Assembly: GCF_000368625.1 (NCBI RefSeq)
Contig: NZ_KB849575.1
Coordinates: 245,904 to 309,903, forward strand
DNA length: 64,000 nt
Reading direction: 5' to 3'
Origin: Acinetobacter schindleri CIP 107287
GTDB lineage: Bacteria > Pseudomonadota > Gammaproteobacteria > Pseudomonadales > Moraxellaceae
Of the stretch, positions 1-9,004 are shown piece after piece. The translations under genes and the position numbers were made by a program. Numbering within the stretch: position 1 is the first letter of the stretch; each line of letters begins with the position of its first letter. The notes beneath the pieces were generated by a model. The model did no database searches. It was not told the DNA's origin and worked only from the letters and a program-made list of their open reading frames with translations.

Positions 1-2
1 CG

Positions 3-539
3 GATTTGGGTCGTATCCTGTCTGATGAGTCTAAAACGATGTTACAGCAATACCGGAATGAACATCATGACACTTGGGATGTGGTGATTGTCGCGGGAGA
101 TGGACTATCTGCACGTGCTATTGAAGAAAATACACCACACTTTATTCCTGCTTTGGTAGAAGCTTGCAAAGTACAAGGCTGGAGGTTAGCTCCTGTAATT
201 ATTGCCCGTGGTAGCCGTGTCGCACTGGGAGATGAGGTTGCAGAAATTTTAAAAGCCAAAATGCTGGTGATGCTCATTGGTGAACGCCCAGGGTTGAGTT
301 CTCCGGATAGTATGGGAATTTATTATACTTATAATGCTTTTAAAGGCTGCCATGATGCACTCAGAAACTGTATCTCCAATGTTCGTCCGGCAGGTCTGTC
401 CTATCCGCTGGCGATCCAACGCTTAATCGCACTCATGCAAAAATCCTGTGCATTGCAGCTTTCGGGCGTACAGCTAAAAGATGAACATGAAACATTGGTT
501 GAAGTTCGGCATGAGCCAGGCAAAGGATTATTTAAATAA
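3..539 (+). CDS. eutC: Ethanolamine ammonia-lyase small subunit, C-terminal part (5' end outside window)
   Basis: EutC is the small subunit of adenosylcobalamin-dependent ethanolamine ammonia-lyase, which with EutB splits ethanolamine into acetaldehyde and ammonia in the cytoplasm. The family signature GERPGLSSPDSMGIY is present about 90 codons in, followed by the usual R-N-C-I-S-N-V-R-P-x-G segment. The frame is open to the left edge and begins mid-protein (D-L-G-R). The visible 178 or so residues are therefore the C-terminal two thirds of a protein normally near 270-300 residues. The start codon and the expected eutB lie outside the window. No terminator with a T-run follows; a short GTAGAA/TTCTAC hairpin lies just downstream. 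Identification is confident, and only the truncation by the window limits it. Confidence 0.95.
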   Translation, partial: DLGRILSDESKTMLQQYRNEHHDTWDVVIVAGDGLSARAIEENTPHFIPALVEACKVQGWRLAPVIIARGSRVALGDEVAEILKAKMLVMLIGERPGLSSPDSMGIYYTYNAFKGCHDALRNCISNVRPAGLSYPLAIQRLIALMQKSCALQLSGVQLKDEHETLVEVRHEPGKGLFK

Positions 540-673
540 CCAATAGTGTAGAAACTTCTACGCTGTTACAGACTTACACGCCGTCACCATCTCACTTATT
601 TTTGTCACACAAGTTAAAAAATCAACTTGTTATGATGAAATCCACACATGAATAAAAAACAGTGAGGATGGTT

Positions 674-1048
674 ATGGCTAATGATTTCAACAAAACACCA
701 CCTTCAGGCTATGATGAAGATACACGGCAGAAGAAAAGAATTCCTGTCTATATTTTAATTTTAGTGGGTGTCTTCCTGCTGGCGTTGCTACTTTATATGT
801 TTGCCGATATTAAGCCTTCACCAGAAGAAGCACCTCCGGGTCATCCAAATCCGCAAGCTCAACCAGCAACCATGAACAATACGACCCCAGCTCAGTCAGA
901 GGAAGGGCGTAGTCAGGATCTGAATCAGCCTGCGAACTTAAGTGGTGTTACTGGTACGACTGAAGCTACCGCAGAAGATACAGCGGGAGGTATGGATGTT
1001 GGTATAGCAACCGACTCAGAAGGATCTAGTCGAGGTGCTGGTCAGTAG
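674..1048 (+). CDS. Small single-pass membrane protein of unknown function
   Basis: Unrecognised 124-residue protein. A hydrophilic N-terminus rich in Asp, Lys and Arg is followed by one clear transmembrane segment (about residues 25-45, I-L-I-L-V-G-V-F-L-L-A-L-L-L-Y). The long tail is rich in Pro, Glu, Thr and Ser and looks disordered, probably periplasmic. Starts are possible at GTG 662, ATG 668 and ATG 674. ATG 674 is preferred because GAGG at 664-667 lies six bases before it. A strong rho-independent terminator follows immediately, so this is likely a single-gene unit or the end of one. Function cannot be assigned; similar tail-anchored proteins are common in Acinetobacter. Confidence 0.7.
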   Translation: MANDFNKTPPSGYDEDTRQKKRIPVYILILVGVFLLALLLYMFADIKPSPEEAPPGHPNPQAQPATMNNTTPAQSEEGRSQDLNQPANLSGVTGTTEATAEDTAGGMDVGIATDSEGSSRGAGQ

Positions 1049-1058
1049 GCACCCTCTT

Positions 1059-1090
1059 AAAAAGCCCTGGTTAAGAATCAGGGCTTTTTT
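1059..1090 (+). terminator. Rho-independent terminator
   Basis: Inverted repeat AAAAGCCCTG / CAGGGCTTTT with a short loop and six trailing Ts, placed 11 bases after the stop of the small membrane protein gene. Confidence 0.9.
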
Positions 1091-1252
1091 GCAATCTAAT
1101 GTGCGGATTTGTTGTAGTTGTGCATTTCTCAATTGAATAAAAAAAGCTCCAATTCTAATGTGAATAATGCATGACAGACGGCTTTACAACTTTCCAAAAA
1201 AGAAGTCTGTAAATACTTATAAATAAAGTAAAACCATAGAGGGCATGACAAC

Positions 1253-3082
1253 ATGAATGAATATATGAGAGGCCCAGGCGGTTATGATGCCATGTACTAT
1301 TGGGAACAGTTTCATCCCATATTAAGTGCAGTGGCGATCCTGCTGATAGGCTGGGTTATTGCATTACTGGTCTCTGCAGGCGTAAAAAAAATCCTGCAAA
1401 AGCTTGGCACCAATGAGCGGCTAAACCATGCGACTGGCCATCGTTCCAATATTGAAAATATCATCACAAGAATTGTCTTCTGGTTAATCCTGATTATGGC
1501 AGTTATTGGTGCACTGAATGTGCTGAATCTGACCAATGTCAGTGGACCGTTCAGTAACATGATTCAGCGCTTCCTGCTGTTTATCCCTCAATTGCTTGCT
1601 GCGATTGCTGTCGGATTCATTGGCTGGATTGTTGCCAATCTAGTCAAGGTGGGACTACAGAAGTTGCTTGACCGCACTCAACTGGATGAAAAACTCAGTT
1701 CAGAAGTTGGTGTAAAGCCATTAAGTGAGAATATCAGTGAAATTATTTACTGGCTGATTCTGTTGTTATTCCTGCCTATCGTACTCTCGATTCTGGGTTT
1801 AAGCGGTCTGCTGTATCCAGTTCAGAACATGGTCAATGATGTTGTTGGTTATCTGCCTAATATCTTTATTGCCGGTGTGATTGTTTTTGTCGGCTATATT
1901 CTGGCGAAAATCATCCGTGGCATTGTAGAAGGTTTATTGCGTAGTCTGAATGTACAGCAACAGGCAGAAAAAGTTGGCATCTTCAAGAACTCTAATGTTC
2001 CTCAAGTAATTGGTTCCTTCATCTTTGCTGTAATCATTATTACAGCGCTGATCATTGCTTTTGAAGCTCTCGGTATTGAGGCGATTTCACAACCTGCAAC
2101 CGCGATGTTGTATGAGGTAATGAATGCCATTCCAAATATCATTGCCGCAGCCCTGATTCTGATTCTGGCTTATGTCGTATCGAAACTGGTCGCGAAGCTG
2201 GTTACTGAAGTTCTGGCAGGTACGGGTGTAGATGAAGTTCCGGCCAAGCTAGACTTACAACGTTTCCTAGGTACCACTAAAATTTCTCATGTCGTGGGCG
2301 TCCTAATCATTCTGTTCACTATGCTTTTCGCTGTGTCTGAAGCGGCGAACCGTCTTGGTTTTGAACAGGTAAGTAGCCTGATTGCGATGTTCATTTACTT
2401 CGGTGCGAATATCCTGCTCGGCGCAGTGATTCTGGTGGTTGGCTTCTGGCTGGCAAATGTGGTTGCGAATGTAGTGCAGCGCGGTGAATATAACAGTTCC
2501 CGCTGGTTAGCCAATCTGGTTCGTGTCCTGATTATGGGTCTGGTAGTTGCAATGGGCTTACGCGCAATGGGCATTGCCGATTCGATTGTAAACCTTGCAT
2601 TCGGTCTGACTTTGGGCGCAGTAGCAGTGGCTTTTGCCCTGGCATTCGGTCTTGGTGGTCGTCAGCCGGCAGAACGTGTTCTGACTGATCTGATTGATAA
2701 AGCCAAACGTGAAGGCAAAGAACCAAATCCCTTGAAAAAAGATACCGATATCATGACTTCAGCTTTTGGTTCAGGTAGTGCGACTTCTGCGACTGAACCA
2801 GCTACTACAACAGGAGCGAGTATCGTGCCTACTCCAGGTCAGAATGATGACAATGCGCCAATGCGTACGGACTTATCGAATAGTACCCCTGCATCACTTA
2901 CTACTGCACCGCAGGATGATGAAGCATCAGGTATTGATCAGGTTACTCCAGATATAGATCAGGCTGTACCGGACTCACTCGACGTCGATCCAACTCATCC
3001 ACCAGCTAATAATCCATTTGGCTCTACAGGTGAAGACGAACCGAATGTCGATAGTCGTCCAAAGAAAGATGACCTGAATTAA
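1253..3082 (+). CDS. Multi-pass mechanosensitive ion channel-like protein (TM-helix repeat family)
   Basis: The 609-residue inner-membrane protein has many hydrophobic helices in repeated blocks. Each block has the pattern I-x-G-x-I-x-A-x-L-V followed by an amphipathic K-x-L/R segment (for example near residues 35-55, 120-140, 205-225, 295-320 and 385-405). This is the architecture of the conserved TM-helix repeat proteins annotated as mechanosensitive ion channels, such as Pseudomonas CmpX. The region A-F-G-L-G-G-R (about residue 465) resembles the pore-to-beta-domain junction of MscS. The last 110 residues are a disordered tail rich in Asp, Pro, Ser and Thr. Start ATG 1253 gives MNEYMRG. 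A terminator follows. The role in osmotic or envelope stress is inferred from the family only. Confidence 0.8.
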   Translation: MNEYMRGPGGYDAMYYWEQFHPILSAVAILLIGWVIALLVSAGVKKILQKLGTNERLNHATGHRSNIENIITRIVFWLILIMAVIGALNVLNLTNVSGPFSNMIQRFLLFIPQLLAAIAVGFIGWIVANLVKVGLQKLLDRTQLDEKLSSEVGVKPLSENISEIIYWLILLLFLPIVLSILGLSGLLYPVQNMVNDVVGYLPNIFIAGVIVFVGYILAKIIRGIVEGLLRSLNVQQQAEKVGIFKNSNVPQVIGSFIFAVIIITALIIAFEALGIEAISQPATAMLYEVMNAIPNIIAAALILILAYVVSKLVAKLVTEVLAGTGVDEVPAKLDLQRFLGTTKISHVVGVLIILFTMLFAVSEAANRLGFEQVSSLIAMFIYFGANILLGAVILVVGFWLANVVANVVQRGEYNSSRWLANLVRVLIMGLVVAMGLRAMGIADSIVNLAFGLTLGAVAVAFALAFGLGGRQPAERVLTDLIDKAKREGKEPNPLKKDTDIMTSAFGSGSATSATEPATTTGASIVPTPGQNDDNAPMRTDLSNSTPASLTTAPQDDEASGIDQVTPDIDQAVPDSLDVDPTHPPANNPFGSTGEDEPNVDSRPKKDDLN

Positions 3083-3097
3083 CCTATTCCAATCAAA

Positions 3098-3129
3098 TAA
3101 AATCGGCCACGCTTAAGTGGTCGATTTTG
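3098..3129 (+). terminator. Rho-independent terminator
   Basis: Imperfect inverted repeat AAAATCGGCCAC / GTGGTCGATTTT around a short loop, just after the channel gene. Confidence 0.7.
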
Positions 3130-3150
3130 TTCAGTCATGAGGAAAAATGA

Positions 3151-3318
3151 ATGAATGCAAAAAAACCGAATAAAGTTCTCGCACCTTTAGTGATTGCAGG
3201 AATTACGATTGGCTTTTTTACTGCTGCCTATAGATTTATCTTTGTTAAGAGCAAAGCAGATAAGCGCTCTGAACAAGCGCTGGAAAAGAATATACCGGAT
3301 ACAGACGAATTTAACTGA
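3151..3318 (+). CDS. Small membrane protein, 55 residues
   Basis: Short gene encoding MNAKKPNKVLAP followed by one transmembrane helix (about residues 12-30, L-V-I-A-G-I-T-I-G-F-F) and a basic, then acidic tail ending D-T-D-E-F-N. GAGG at 3139-3142 precedes the ATG at a workable distance. An overlapping ATG at 3147 is out of frame and stops after eight codons. It lies between the channel terminator and the next small gene. The protein family was not recognised. Positively charged residues on both flanks make the orientation unclear. Confidence 0.6.
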   Translation: MNAKKPNKVLAPLVIAGITIGFFTAAYRFIFVKSKADKRSEQALEKNIPDTDEFN

Positions 3319-3442
3319 AAAATCCTGTTAATTCGTTGAAATAGAATTGTCATGTTGAAAATATAGAATATTCAAATGAATACTAAATTAATTTTGGTAT
3401 TTTTATTGCATTAATAATATAAAGACAAAGGAGATCAACAAT

Positions 3443-3595
3443 ATGTGGAAATTAAAACAGTCTAAATTTATTAGCTCTACTGCAAATGCAGCACCATATT
3501 ATCTGCAAGAAGCCGGCCGAAAAATGCAGCTGACGATTGACCGTCTTGAAAATACGGCCAATCTTAAGCTGTTTAAAACAGACTATCTAGAGTGA
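3443..3595 (+). CDS. Small hypothetical protein, 50 residues
   Basis: Gene of 50 codons encoding MWKLKQSKF and then a mixed-charge sequence with no transmembrane helix or signal peptide. It has a good Shine-Dalgarno AGGAG at 3429-3433, nine bases before ATG. The sequence suggests an amphipathic helix (Y-Y-L-Q-E-A-G-R-K-M-Q-L-T-I-D-R-L). It is followed by the convergent flavoprotein gene with a 30-base gap. No family was recognised. The support is the ribosome-binding site, clean frame and plausible composition. Confidence 0.5.
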   Translation: MWKLKQSKFISSTANAAPYYLQEAGRKMQLTIDRLENTANLKLFKTDYLE

Positions 3596-3625
3596 ACTTG
3601 AGACTGACTTTAGAGTATTTATAAA

Positions 3626-4825
3626 TTAAACATATTCTGATGCGGCATGCGCCGATGACCATGCCCATTGGAAATTAAATCCACCCAGATGTCCGGTAAC
3701 ATCCAGAATTTCACCGACAAAGAACAAACCTTTTTGTTTCTTGCTTTCCATGGTCTTGGAAGAAACTTCAGTCGTATCTACACCCCCTAGCGTTACTTCG
3801 GCAGTACGATAGCCTTCGGTGCCTGATGGTTTCACTTCAAAGCTGTGCAAACGTTTGGCGATCTGTTCCAGTTTATCATCACTGATATTGCCAATCGAGG
3901 TTTCTGCAACCTCAGTCCAAATCAGATGCTGTAATTCCAGTACCACACTTTTGGGTAAGTACTCGGTGAGTAGGGTCCGTAACAAGACTTTTGGCTGGCT
4001 TTGTTTTCTGGATTTGAAGAAATCAAACAGATCCACACTTGGCAGGAAATCGACCTTAAAGCTTTGACCCACGTCCCAGTAGTTAGACAATTGCAACGAG
4101 CTTGGACCACTTAGGCCACGATGGGTAAACAGCAGGGCTTCAGTAAAGCTGTTCAGCTCATTGGATAAAGTTGCTTCTACCGCATTACCACTTAAGCGCA
4201 TCGTAACTTCTTTAAAATTATCCGAGAAGGTAAATGGCACTAGACCGGCACGGGTCGGATAGATATAGTGCCCAAATTGCTTGGCAATCTCATAGCCAAT
4301 ACCAGAACCACCCAGGGTCGGAATTGACAGGCCACCGGAAGCCACCACTACAGATTCAACTTCTAAATATCCCAAAGATGTTGCAACCTGCAAACCTTGA
4401 TCGTCGACCGCGTTGACTGCTTTGACTTCACAACTCGTTTTAATATCGACCAGACCGGTCTTATTACATTCAGACAGCAGCATTGCCAGAATTTCTTTGG
4501 CGCCATTCAGCGTAAACAGCTGCCCATGCTTACGCTCTTCATATTCAATACCGTACTCGCATACCATACCAATGAAATCCCAGTTGGTATAACGGGTCAG
4601 GGCTGAAATAACAAAATGTGGGTTATGCGAGATAAAATTTTCCGGCTCGACGTACAGGTTGGTGAAGTTACATTTGCCACCACCAGACATTAGGATCTTT
4701 TTACCGACCTTATTGGCCTTTTCAACCACGACAACACGACGACCACGTTGCGCAGCCATATATGCTGTCATTAAACCTGACGCACCTGCACCTATGACTA
4801 GAACATCGTATTGCTTGGAAGACAT
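3626..4825 (-). CDS. FAD-dependent oxidoreductase, HI0933/YhiN (BaiN) family
   Basis: Cytoplasmic 399-residue flavoprotein. The N-terminus holds the dinucleotide-binding motif VIGAGASGLM (residues 10-19) followed by the E-K acidic end of the second strand. The family-specific K-K-I-L-M-S-G-G-G-K-C-N-F-T-N block lies near residues 42-56. The C-terminal signature G-G-F-N-F-Q-W-A-W-S-S-A (about residues 383-394) closes the FAD fold. Length matches the family. Members are widely conserved, but their physiological substrate is generally not established, so only flavoprotein oxidoreductase is claimed. Transcribed alone; the upstream neighbour is divergent. Confidence 0.9.
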   Translation of the reverse strand: MSSKQYDVLVIGAGASGLMTAYMAAQRGRRVVVVEKANKVGKKILMSGGGKCNFTNLYVEPENFISHNPHFVISALTRYTNWDFIGMVCEYGIEYEERKHGQLFTLNGAKEILAMLLSECNKTGLVDIKTSCEVKAVNAVDDQGLQVATSLGYLEVESVVVASGGLSIPTLGGSGIGYEIAKQFGHYIYPTRAGLVPFTFSDNFKEVTMRLSGNAVEATLSNELNSFTEALLFTHRGLSGPSSLQLSNYWDVGQSFKVDFLPSVDLFDFFKSRKQSQPKVLLRTLLTEYLPKSVVLELQHLIWTEVAETSIGNISDDKLEQIAKRLHSFEVKPSGTEGYRTAEVTLGGVDTTEVSSKTMESKKQKGLFFVGEILDVTGHLGGFNFQWAWSSAHAASEYV

Positions 4826-5009
4826 GACACACTCAAGGGAGAAGAAAAGGAAAGCATTATAGACAATTTTATTTCAGCTTTCTCTATTCATCCTGAAGCA
4901 AATCGAATTACAGATATTCATCAGACATTCATCACAACTGATTTGAAATACTGAAAAGCTGCTTCTATAGTTTTATACATGAGGATAGAAAGCCCAGGGA
5001 GAAAGACTG

Positions 5010-5336
5010 ATGGCGAATATCGAACAATTAAAACAATATAATCTGATCACTTATATTCTGTATATTCTGGGCTTCTTTGTCGGCCTGACGCCGATTGTTG
5101 CTATTATTATGAACTATCTGAAACGCAATGAAATGCGCGGCACCTGGCTGGAAAGTCATAGCGACTGGCAGATTCGAACCTTCTGGGTCAGTTTAATCGG
5201 TTATCTGATCGGTGGCTTATTAACCACGATTCTGATTGGATTCGGGATTCTGTTTGTAGTGTTTATCTGGCACATTTACCGTCTGGCCAAAGGTTTGATG
5301 GCTTTAAATAATAATGAGCCGATTAATCCGGTTTAA
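5010..5336 (+). CDS. DUF4870-like membrane protein
   Basis: A 108-residue inner-membrane protein with three predicted hydrophobic segments (about residues 10-34, 53-72 and 74-92). The central sequence T-W-L-E-S-H-S-D-W-Q-I-R-T-F-W between the first two helices and the L-x-x-G-x-x-A-L ending are typical of the DUF4870 group. GGGAGA lies nine bases upstream of ATG. Its TAA overlaps the stop codon of the convergent pyridoxal-phosphate enzyme gene by two bases. Function is unknown. Confidence 0.75.
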   Translation: MANIEQLKQYNLITYILYILGFFVGLTPIVAIIMNYLKRNEMRGTWLESHSDWQIRTFWVSLIGYLIGGLLTTILIGFGILFVVFIWHIYRLAKGLMALNNNEPINPV

Positions 5337-6208
5337 TTTGTATACAGCTCAGGGATTTTGCCTTGCAGGCCTCCAGTATGAATAACCAATAGCTTTGATC
5401 CAGTAGGGAAATAACCCTTTGCAATCAGCTCAGTCAGGCCCATCAACATTTTCCCGGTATAAATCTGTTCTAGAGGAATACCGTATTCAGCTTCAAAGTC
5501 CTGAATAAACTGAATCAGTTCAGCTGTAGTTTTGGCATAACCACCACAGCAATAGTCATCCATAATCTGCCAGTTTTTCTTGCTGGTCAGTTTGGCGACA
5601 TCTTCTGTTAAGAATGTCCCTTTCAGTGCAGAAAAACCTAAAATGTGTTGATGATTTTGACTGGCTTCAATCAGTCCTGTAATTGTACCGCCTGTACCCA
5701 CTGCACAACAGATCACATCAAACTGTCGATCTCCAGGTTTTAAAATTTCCTGACAGCCTTGAATAGCAAGCGTATTGGTACCCCCTTCAGGAATCACGTA
5801 ATGATCTAGAAACTGCTGCTGTAATTCTGCCAAAAAATCGGGTTGCTGTTTACGTCGATAATCCTCACGGCTGAAAAAATGCAACCGCATGCCAAAGTCT
5901 TGCGCGGTCTTTAAGGTAGGATTTAAGGGTTTTTCTTTAAGTTCTTCACCACGAATAATGCCGATACTTTCAAAACCAAACTGATGCGCCGCAAATGCCG
6001 TCGCTGCAATATGATTTGAATAAGCACCGCCAAAAGTCAGCAGCTTTTTAAACCCTTGTTGTTGCGCTTGCAGAAAATTATATTTCAGCTTAAAAAACTT
6101 GTTGCCCGAAATCCGTGGATGCACCAGATCTAACCGACGTATGGTCAGTTGCATACCGTGTACATTCAGGGTTTGGTCTATGAATTGCTGGGCAATCGAA
6201 TCAAACAT
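5333..6208 (-). CDS. D-cysteine desulfhydrase / ACC deaminase-like PLP enzyme
   Basis: A 291-residue fold-type II pyridoxal-phosphate enzyme of the tryptophan-synthase-beta group. The lysine expected to bind the cofactor is K37 in R-I-S-G-N-K-F-F-K-L-K-Y. The phosphate-binding loop is seen in C-A-V-G-T-G-G-T-I-T-G (about residues 168-178), and the F-G-G-A-Y-S-N-H block lies near residues 60-67. Related enzymes degrade D-cysteine to pyruvate, sulfide and ammonia, or deaminate 1-aminocyclopropane-1-carboxylate. The length is slightly shorter than the classical 330 residues, as in many gammaproteobacterial homologues. The exact substrate cannot be read from the sequence. It stands alone in its transcription direction. 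Confidence 0.85.
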   Translation of the reverse strand: MFDSIAQQFIDQTLNVHGMQLTIRRLDLVHPRISGNKFFKLKYNFLQAQQQGFKKLLTFGGAYSNHIAATAFAAHQFGFESIGIIRGEELKEKPLNPTLKTAQDFGMRLHFFSREDYRRKQQPDFLAELQQQFLDHYVIPEGGTNTLAIQGCQEILKPGDRQFDVICCAVGTGGTITGLIEASQNHQHILGFSALKGTFLTEDVAKLTSKKNWQIMDDYCCGGYAKTTAELIQFIQDFEAEYGIPLEQIYTGKMLMGLTELIAKGYFPTGSKLLVIHTGGLQGKIPELYTN

Positions 6209-6384
6209 GGCAATCTTAAAAGTGAGAACGGCAACAGTATAACCAATTTGAGCGTACCCGAAAGTGACTTTATTCCTATTCTAACTACATTCTTGGATGA
6301 TGCAGCTTGTCACAAAATAATTGAATAAAAAACAGACATAAAATGCTAATCTAAAACTAAGAGAATCTGTCAGGAGGGTAGCAA

Positions 6385-6564
6385 ATGAAACATCTATCCT
6401 ATGTTGTGCTTGCGTTACTTCTGTCCAGTCTGGCTGGCTGTGATAATGACAAAATGAATAAACCGAAAACTGAAGTCAGAACCATGATCATAGGCGGAAT
6501 GCCGGTACATGATCACGACTATCATTTGTCTAAACCACAATTCATCGTCCAAGACGTTCAGTAA
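6385..6564 (+). CDS. Small lipoprotein, 59 residues
   Basis: Short gene with an excellent Shine-Dalgarno AGGAGG at 6372-6377. The product starts MKHLSYVVLALLLSSLAGC, a signal peptide with lipobox L-A-G-C (Cys19), so it should be lipid-anchored. The mature part is about 40 residues and contains M-I-I-G-G-M-P-V-H-D-H-D-Y-H, a histidine- and aspartate-rich patch that could bind metal. It lies between the PLP enzyme and the LysE gene. No family was recognised. Confidence 0.7.
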   Translation: MKHLSYVVLALLLSSLAGCDNDKMNKPKTEVRTMIIGGMPVHDHDYHLSKPQFIVQDVQ

Positions 6565-6675
6565 ACCTAAACTGAATATTTATTAGATAAAGTTAAGATT
6601 TTGCACCATAAAAATGCAGCATTCGTGCTGCATTTTGCTTAGAATAGCGCAATCAAGATTTAACCGGGTTGTGTT

Positions 6676-7299
6676 GTGGAATCATTCTGGATTTTGGGCT
6701 CAATTGCCTTTGCATTAATGTTAGGCGCAATGAGCCCTGGGCCGACATCGATTTATGTGGCAAAAAATTCAATTGCTATTTCGCGTAAGCATGGCCTGTT
6801 TACGGCATTAGGAACCGGTACAGGTGCCGCCGTTTTTGGTCTGCTCGCAGTTCTAGGCTTACAGGCATTTTTACTGGCTGTGCCCTCTGCCTATCTGGCT
6901 TTAAAAATCTGTGGTGGGATCTATTTGCTCTGGCTGGCATTTAAAATTATTAAACATGCCAAAGAGCCGATTAATACCGATGAAGACAGCAATACCCAGA
7001 TGTCACTGCGTCGTGCTTATACCACAGGCTTGATCACTCAATTATCTAACCCCAAAATTGCCATTGTATTAGCCAGTATTTTTACTGCACTTTTGCCTAA
7101 AGAAATTCCGACCTATTTCTATGTCGTGCTTCCGGTCCTATGTTTCTTTATTGATGCAGGATGGTGTTCTTTGGTGGCAGTTGCCTTGTCTGCAGAAAAG
7201 CCACGTCGTGTGTATTTAAAATTCAAAGCAGGCTTTGATCGTGCTGCAGGTGCAGTCATGACCGTGCTTGGCTTAAAGCTGATCTTTGGGATGAAGTAA
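6676..7299 (+). CDS. LysE/RhtB-family amino acid exporter
   Basis: A 207-residue inner-membrane exporter with about six hydrophobic segments. The family signature G-A-M-S-P-G-P-T-S (residues 17-25) follows the first helix. A second family block T-G-L-I-T-Q-L-S-N-P-K appears near residues 116-126. The start is GTG 6676, chosen because it gives the normal N-terminus M-E-S-F-W-I-L-G; no strong ribosome-binding site is seen. LysE/RhtB proteins export amino acids such as lysine, homoserine or threonine. The substrate here is unknown. A bidirectional terminator separates it from amtB. Confidence 0.9.
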   Translation: MESFWILGSIAFALMLGAMSPGPTSIYVAKNSIAISRKHGLFTALGTGTGAAVFGLLAVLGLQAFLLAVPSAYLALKICGGIYLLWLAFKIIKHAKEPINTDEDSNTQMSLRRAYTTGLITQLSNPKIAIVLASIFTALLPKEIPTYFYVVLPVLCFFIDAGWCSLVAVALSAEKPRRVYLKFKAGFDRAAGAVMTVLGLKLIFGMK

Positions 7300-7326
7300 T
7301 CATTTCCTATAATCTCCGCTGCAGAT

Positions 7327-7358
7327 AAAAAAAACCCCTGTGAAATAGGGGCTTTTTT
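7327..7358. terminator. Bidirectional rho-independent terminator
   Basis: AAAAACCCCT / AGGGGCTTTTTT hairpin with A-run and T-run on opposite sides, between the converging LysE and amtB genes. Confidence 0.9.
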
Positions 7359-7367
7359 ACGATAGCA

Positions 7368-8555
7368 TTAAAAAATATTTTCTTCAGAATTCGCAGAAAT
7401 ACGGTGAATGGACAGGTCTGCACCGGTAAATTCTTCTTCCCGGGTGAGACGAATACCAATCCATACTTTGAGCAGGCCATAGATCAGGAAGCCACCTGCC
7501 AAAGCAACAATAATGGCGAGAACTGTACCAACTAGCTGTGAAATTAAAGAAATGCCACCCATGCCTCCCAGCCATTGCTGACCGAAGATACCCACAGCAA
7601 GACCCCCAAAAGCTCCGCATACACCATGCAAAGGCCAGACGCCAAGCACATCATCCACTTTGAGTTTATTTTGGGTATACGTAAACAATTTCACAAAAAT
7701 CACGCCTGCGCTGATCCCGATAAAAAGCGCACCCAATGGATGTACCACATCTGAGCCTGCACAGATCGCTACTAAACCGGCTAATGGTCCATTATGCAGA
7801 AAGCCCGGGTCATCTTTACCTGCCACTTTGGCTGCAATTGTTCCACCGACCATTGCCATTAAAGAGTTGATGGCGACCAGTCCAGAAATAGCATCGAGGC
7901 GCTGGGCACTCATGACATTAAAACCAAACCAGCCGACAATTAAAATCCATGAACCTAAAGCCAAAAATGGAATCGATGAAGGCGGATGTGCTGTAATCCG
8001 GCCATCGTTTTTATAGCGGCCATGACGTGCACCAAGCAGAATTACCGCAGCCAGTGCGATCCAGCCACCCATGGCATGCACCACCACTGAACCCGCGAAA
8101 TCATGAAAGCTGGCACCAAATGCCTGAGCCAACCAGTCCTGGAAACCAAAGTTACCATTCCAGATCATGCCTTCAAAAAACGGATAAATCAGGGCAACCA
8201 GAAATAACGTTGCTAAAGCCTGCGAGCGCATTTTGGCCCGTTCAGCAATACCACCAGAGATAATCGCTGGAATGGCTGCAGCAAAGGTAAGCAGGAAGAA
8301 ACAGCGCATCAGGTTATAGCCATGATCAGCTGCTAAGGTATTGGCATCATGGAAAAAATGCTGTCCATAGGCAATATAGTAACCCACTAAAAAGTATGCG
8401 ATTGCAGAGATGGCAAAGTCAGTTAGAATTTTACTTAAGGCATTGACCTGATTCTTATGTCGAACTGTTCCAAGTTCCAGAAAAGCAAATCCTGCATGCA
8501 TGGCAAGTACTAGAACTGCACCGAGAAGGAGAAATAATAAGTCTATATTTTGCAT
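7368..8555 (-). CDS. amtB: Ammonium transporter
   Basis: Inner-membrane ammonium channel of the Amt/Rh family, about 395 residues with around eleven transmembrane helices. The conserved pore regions are present: D-F-A-G-S-V-V-V-H-A-M-G-G-W, with the first pore histidine, and W-P-L-H-G-V-C-G-A-F-G-G, with the second. The frame is open upstream to GTG 8585, but ATG 8555 (M-Q-N-I-D-L-L-F) is preferred because it has a GGA eight bases before it and fits the family N-terminus. No glnK gene is adjacent, unlike the usual glnK-amtB pair, so regulation by a PII protein would be in trans. Expected to be induced under nitrogen limitation; no clear sigma-54 promoter was seen. Confidence 0.93.
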   Translation of the reverse strand: MQNIDLLFLLLGAVLVLAMHAGFAFLELGTVRHKNQVNALSKILTDFAISAIAYFLVGYYIAYGQHFFHDANTLAADHGYNLMRCFFLLTFAAAIPAIISGGIAERAKMRSQALATLFLVALIYPFFEGMIWNGNFGFQDWLAQAFGASFHDFAGSVVVHAMGGWIALAAVILLGARHGRYKNDGRITAHPPSSIPFLALGSWILIVGWFGFNVMSAQRLDAISGLVAINSLMAMVGGTIAAKVAGKDDPGFLHNGPLAGLVAICAGSDVVHPLGALFIGISAGVIFVKLFTYTQNKLKVDDVLGVWPLHGVCGAFGGLAVGIFGQQWLGGMGGISLISQLVGTVLAIIVALAGGFLIYGLLKVWIGIRLTREEEFTGADLSIHRISANSEENIF

Positions 8556-9004
8556 GGTGAGTTCCAATTTAGTGCGTAGAATCACAAAAGAAACCCAGTA
8601 TATAGAGGCAAACTGATTCTAAAAGAGGCACTAGCAAGGGAAATTTTGATGAAGAATTTATTGAAATTAATAAGACTCGATATAAGGCATAATGTGATTT
8701 GTCTGCACCAAACTAAGACACTACAAGAGACGATAAATTTAAAATTTATACCTGATTTTTAAATATTTAGATTTATCGGACTCAATTGAATGCTAAAAAT
8801 GAGTGCTAAAGGTGCACAATGAATGTGAAGCAATTTTTAAGAAAAAATTTAAAAAGTTAAGTGAAGTAGCGGATTTTAATTCTCAATCTAAACGTGATTT
8901 TTGAGTCTGAGATCTTTAATACTTATTGGTTAGGTGTTTATAAAATAAATGAAACCCTAAAAGCTTAGGGTTTCATAGCTGAATATTGCAATCACAGTAT
9001 TCAA
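8556..9004. other. AT-rich spacer without recognised genes
   Basis: About 450 bases upstream of amtB and downstream of the MBL hydrolase gene. Short frames in it have no ribosome-binding site or recognisable product. The only clear structure is the hairpin at 8951-8974. Confidence 0.6.
8951..8974 (-). terminator. Probable terminator of the MBL hydrolase gene
   Basis: Perfect inverted repeat GAAACCCTAA / TTAGGGTTTC with a four-base loop. On the minus strand it is followed by an AT-rich stretch with several Ts, 30 bases past the stop codon of the hydrolase. Confidence 0.65.

Noticed and set aside
2766..2957. 63-codon frame inside the channel gene tail
   Set aside because: Shadow in another frame of the low-complexity C-terminus of the mechanosensitive channel-like gene.
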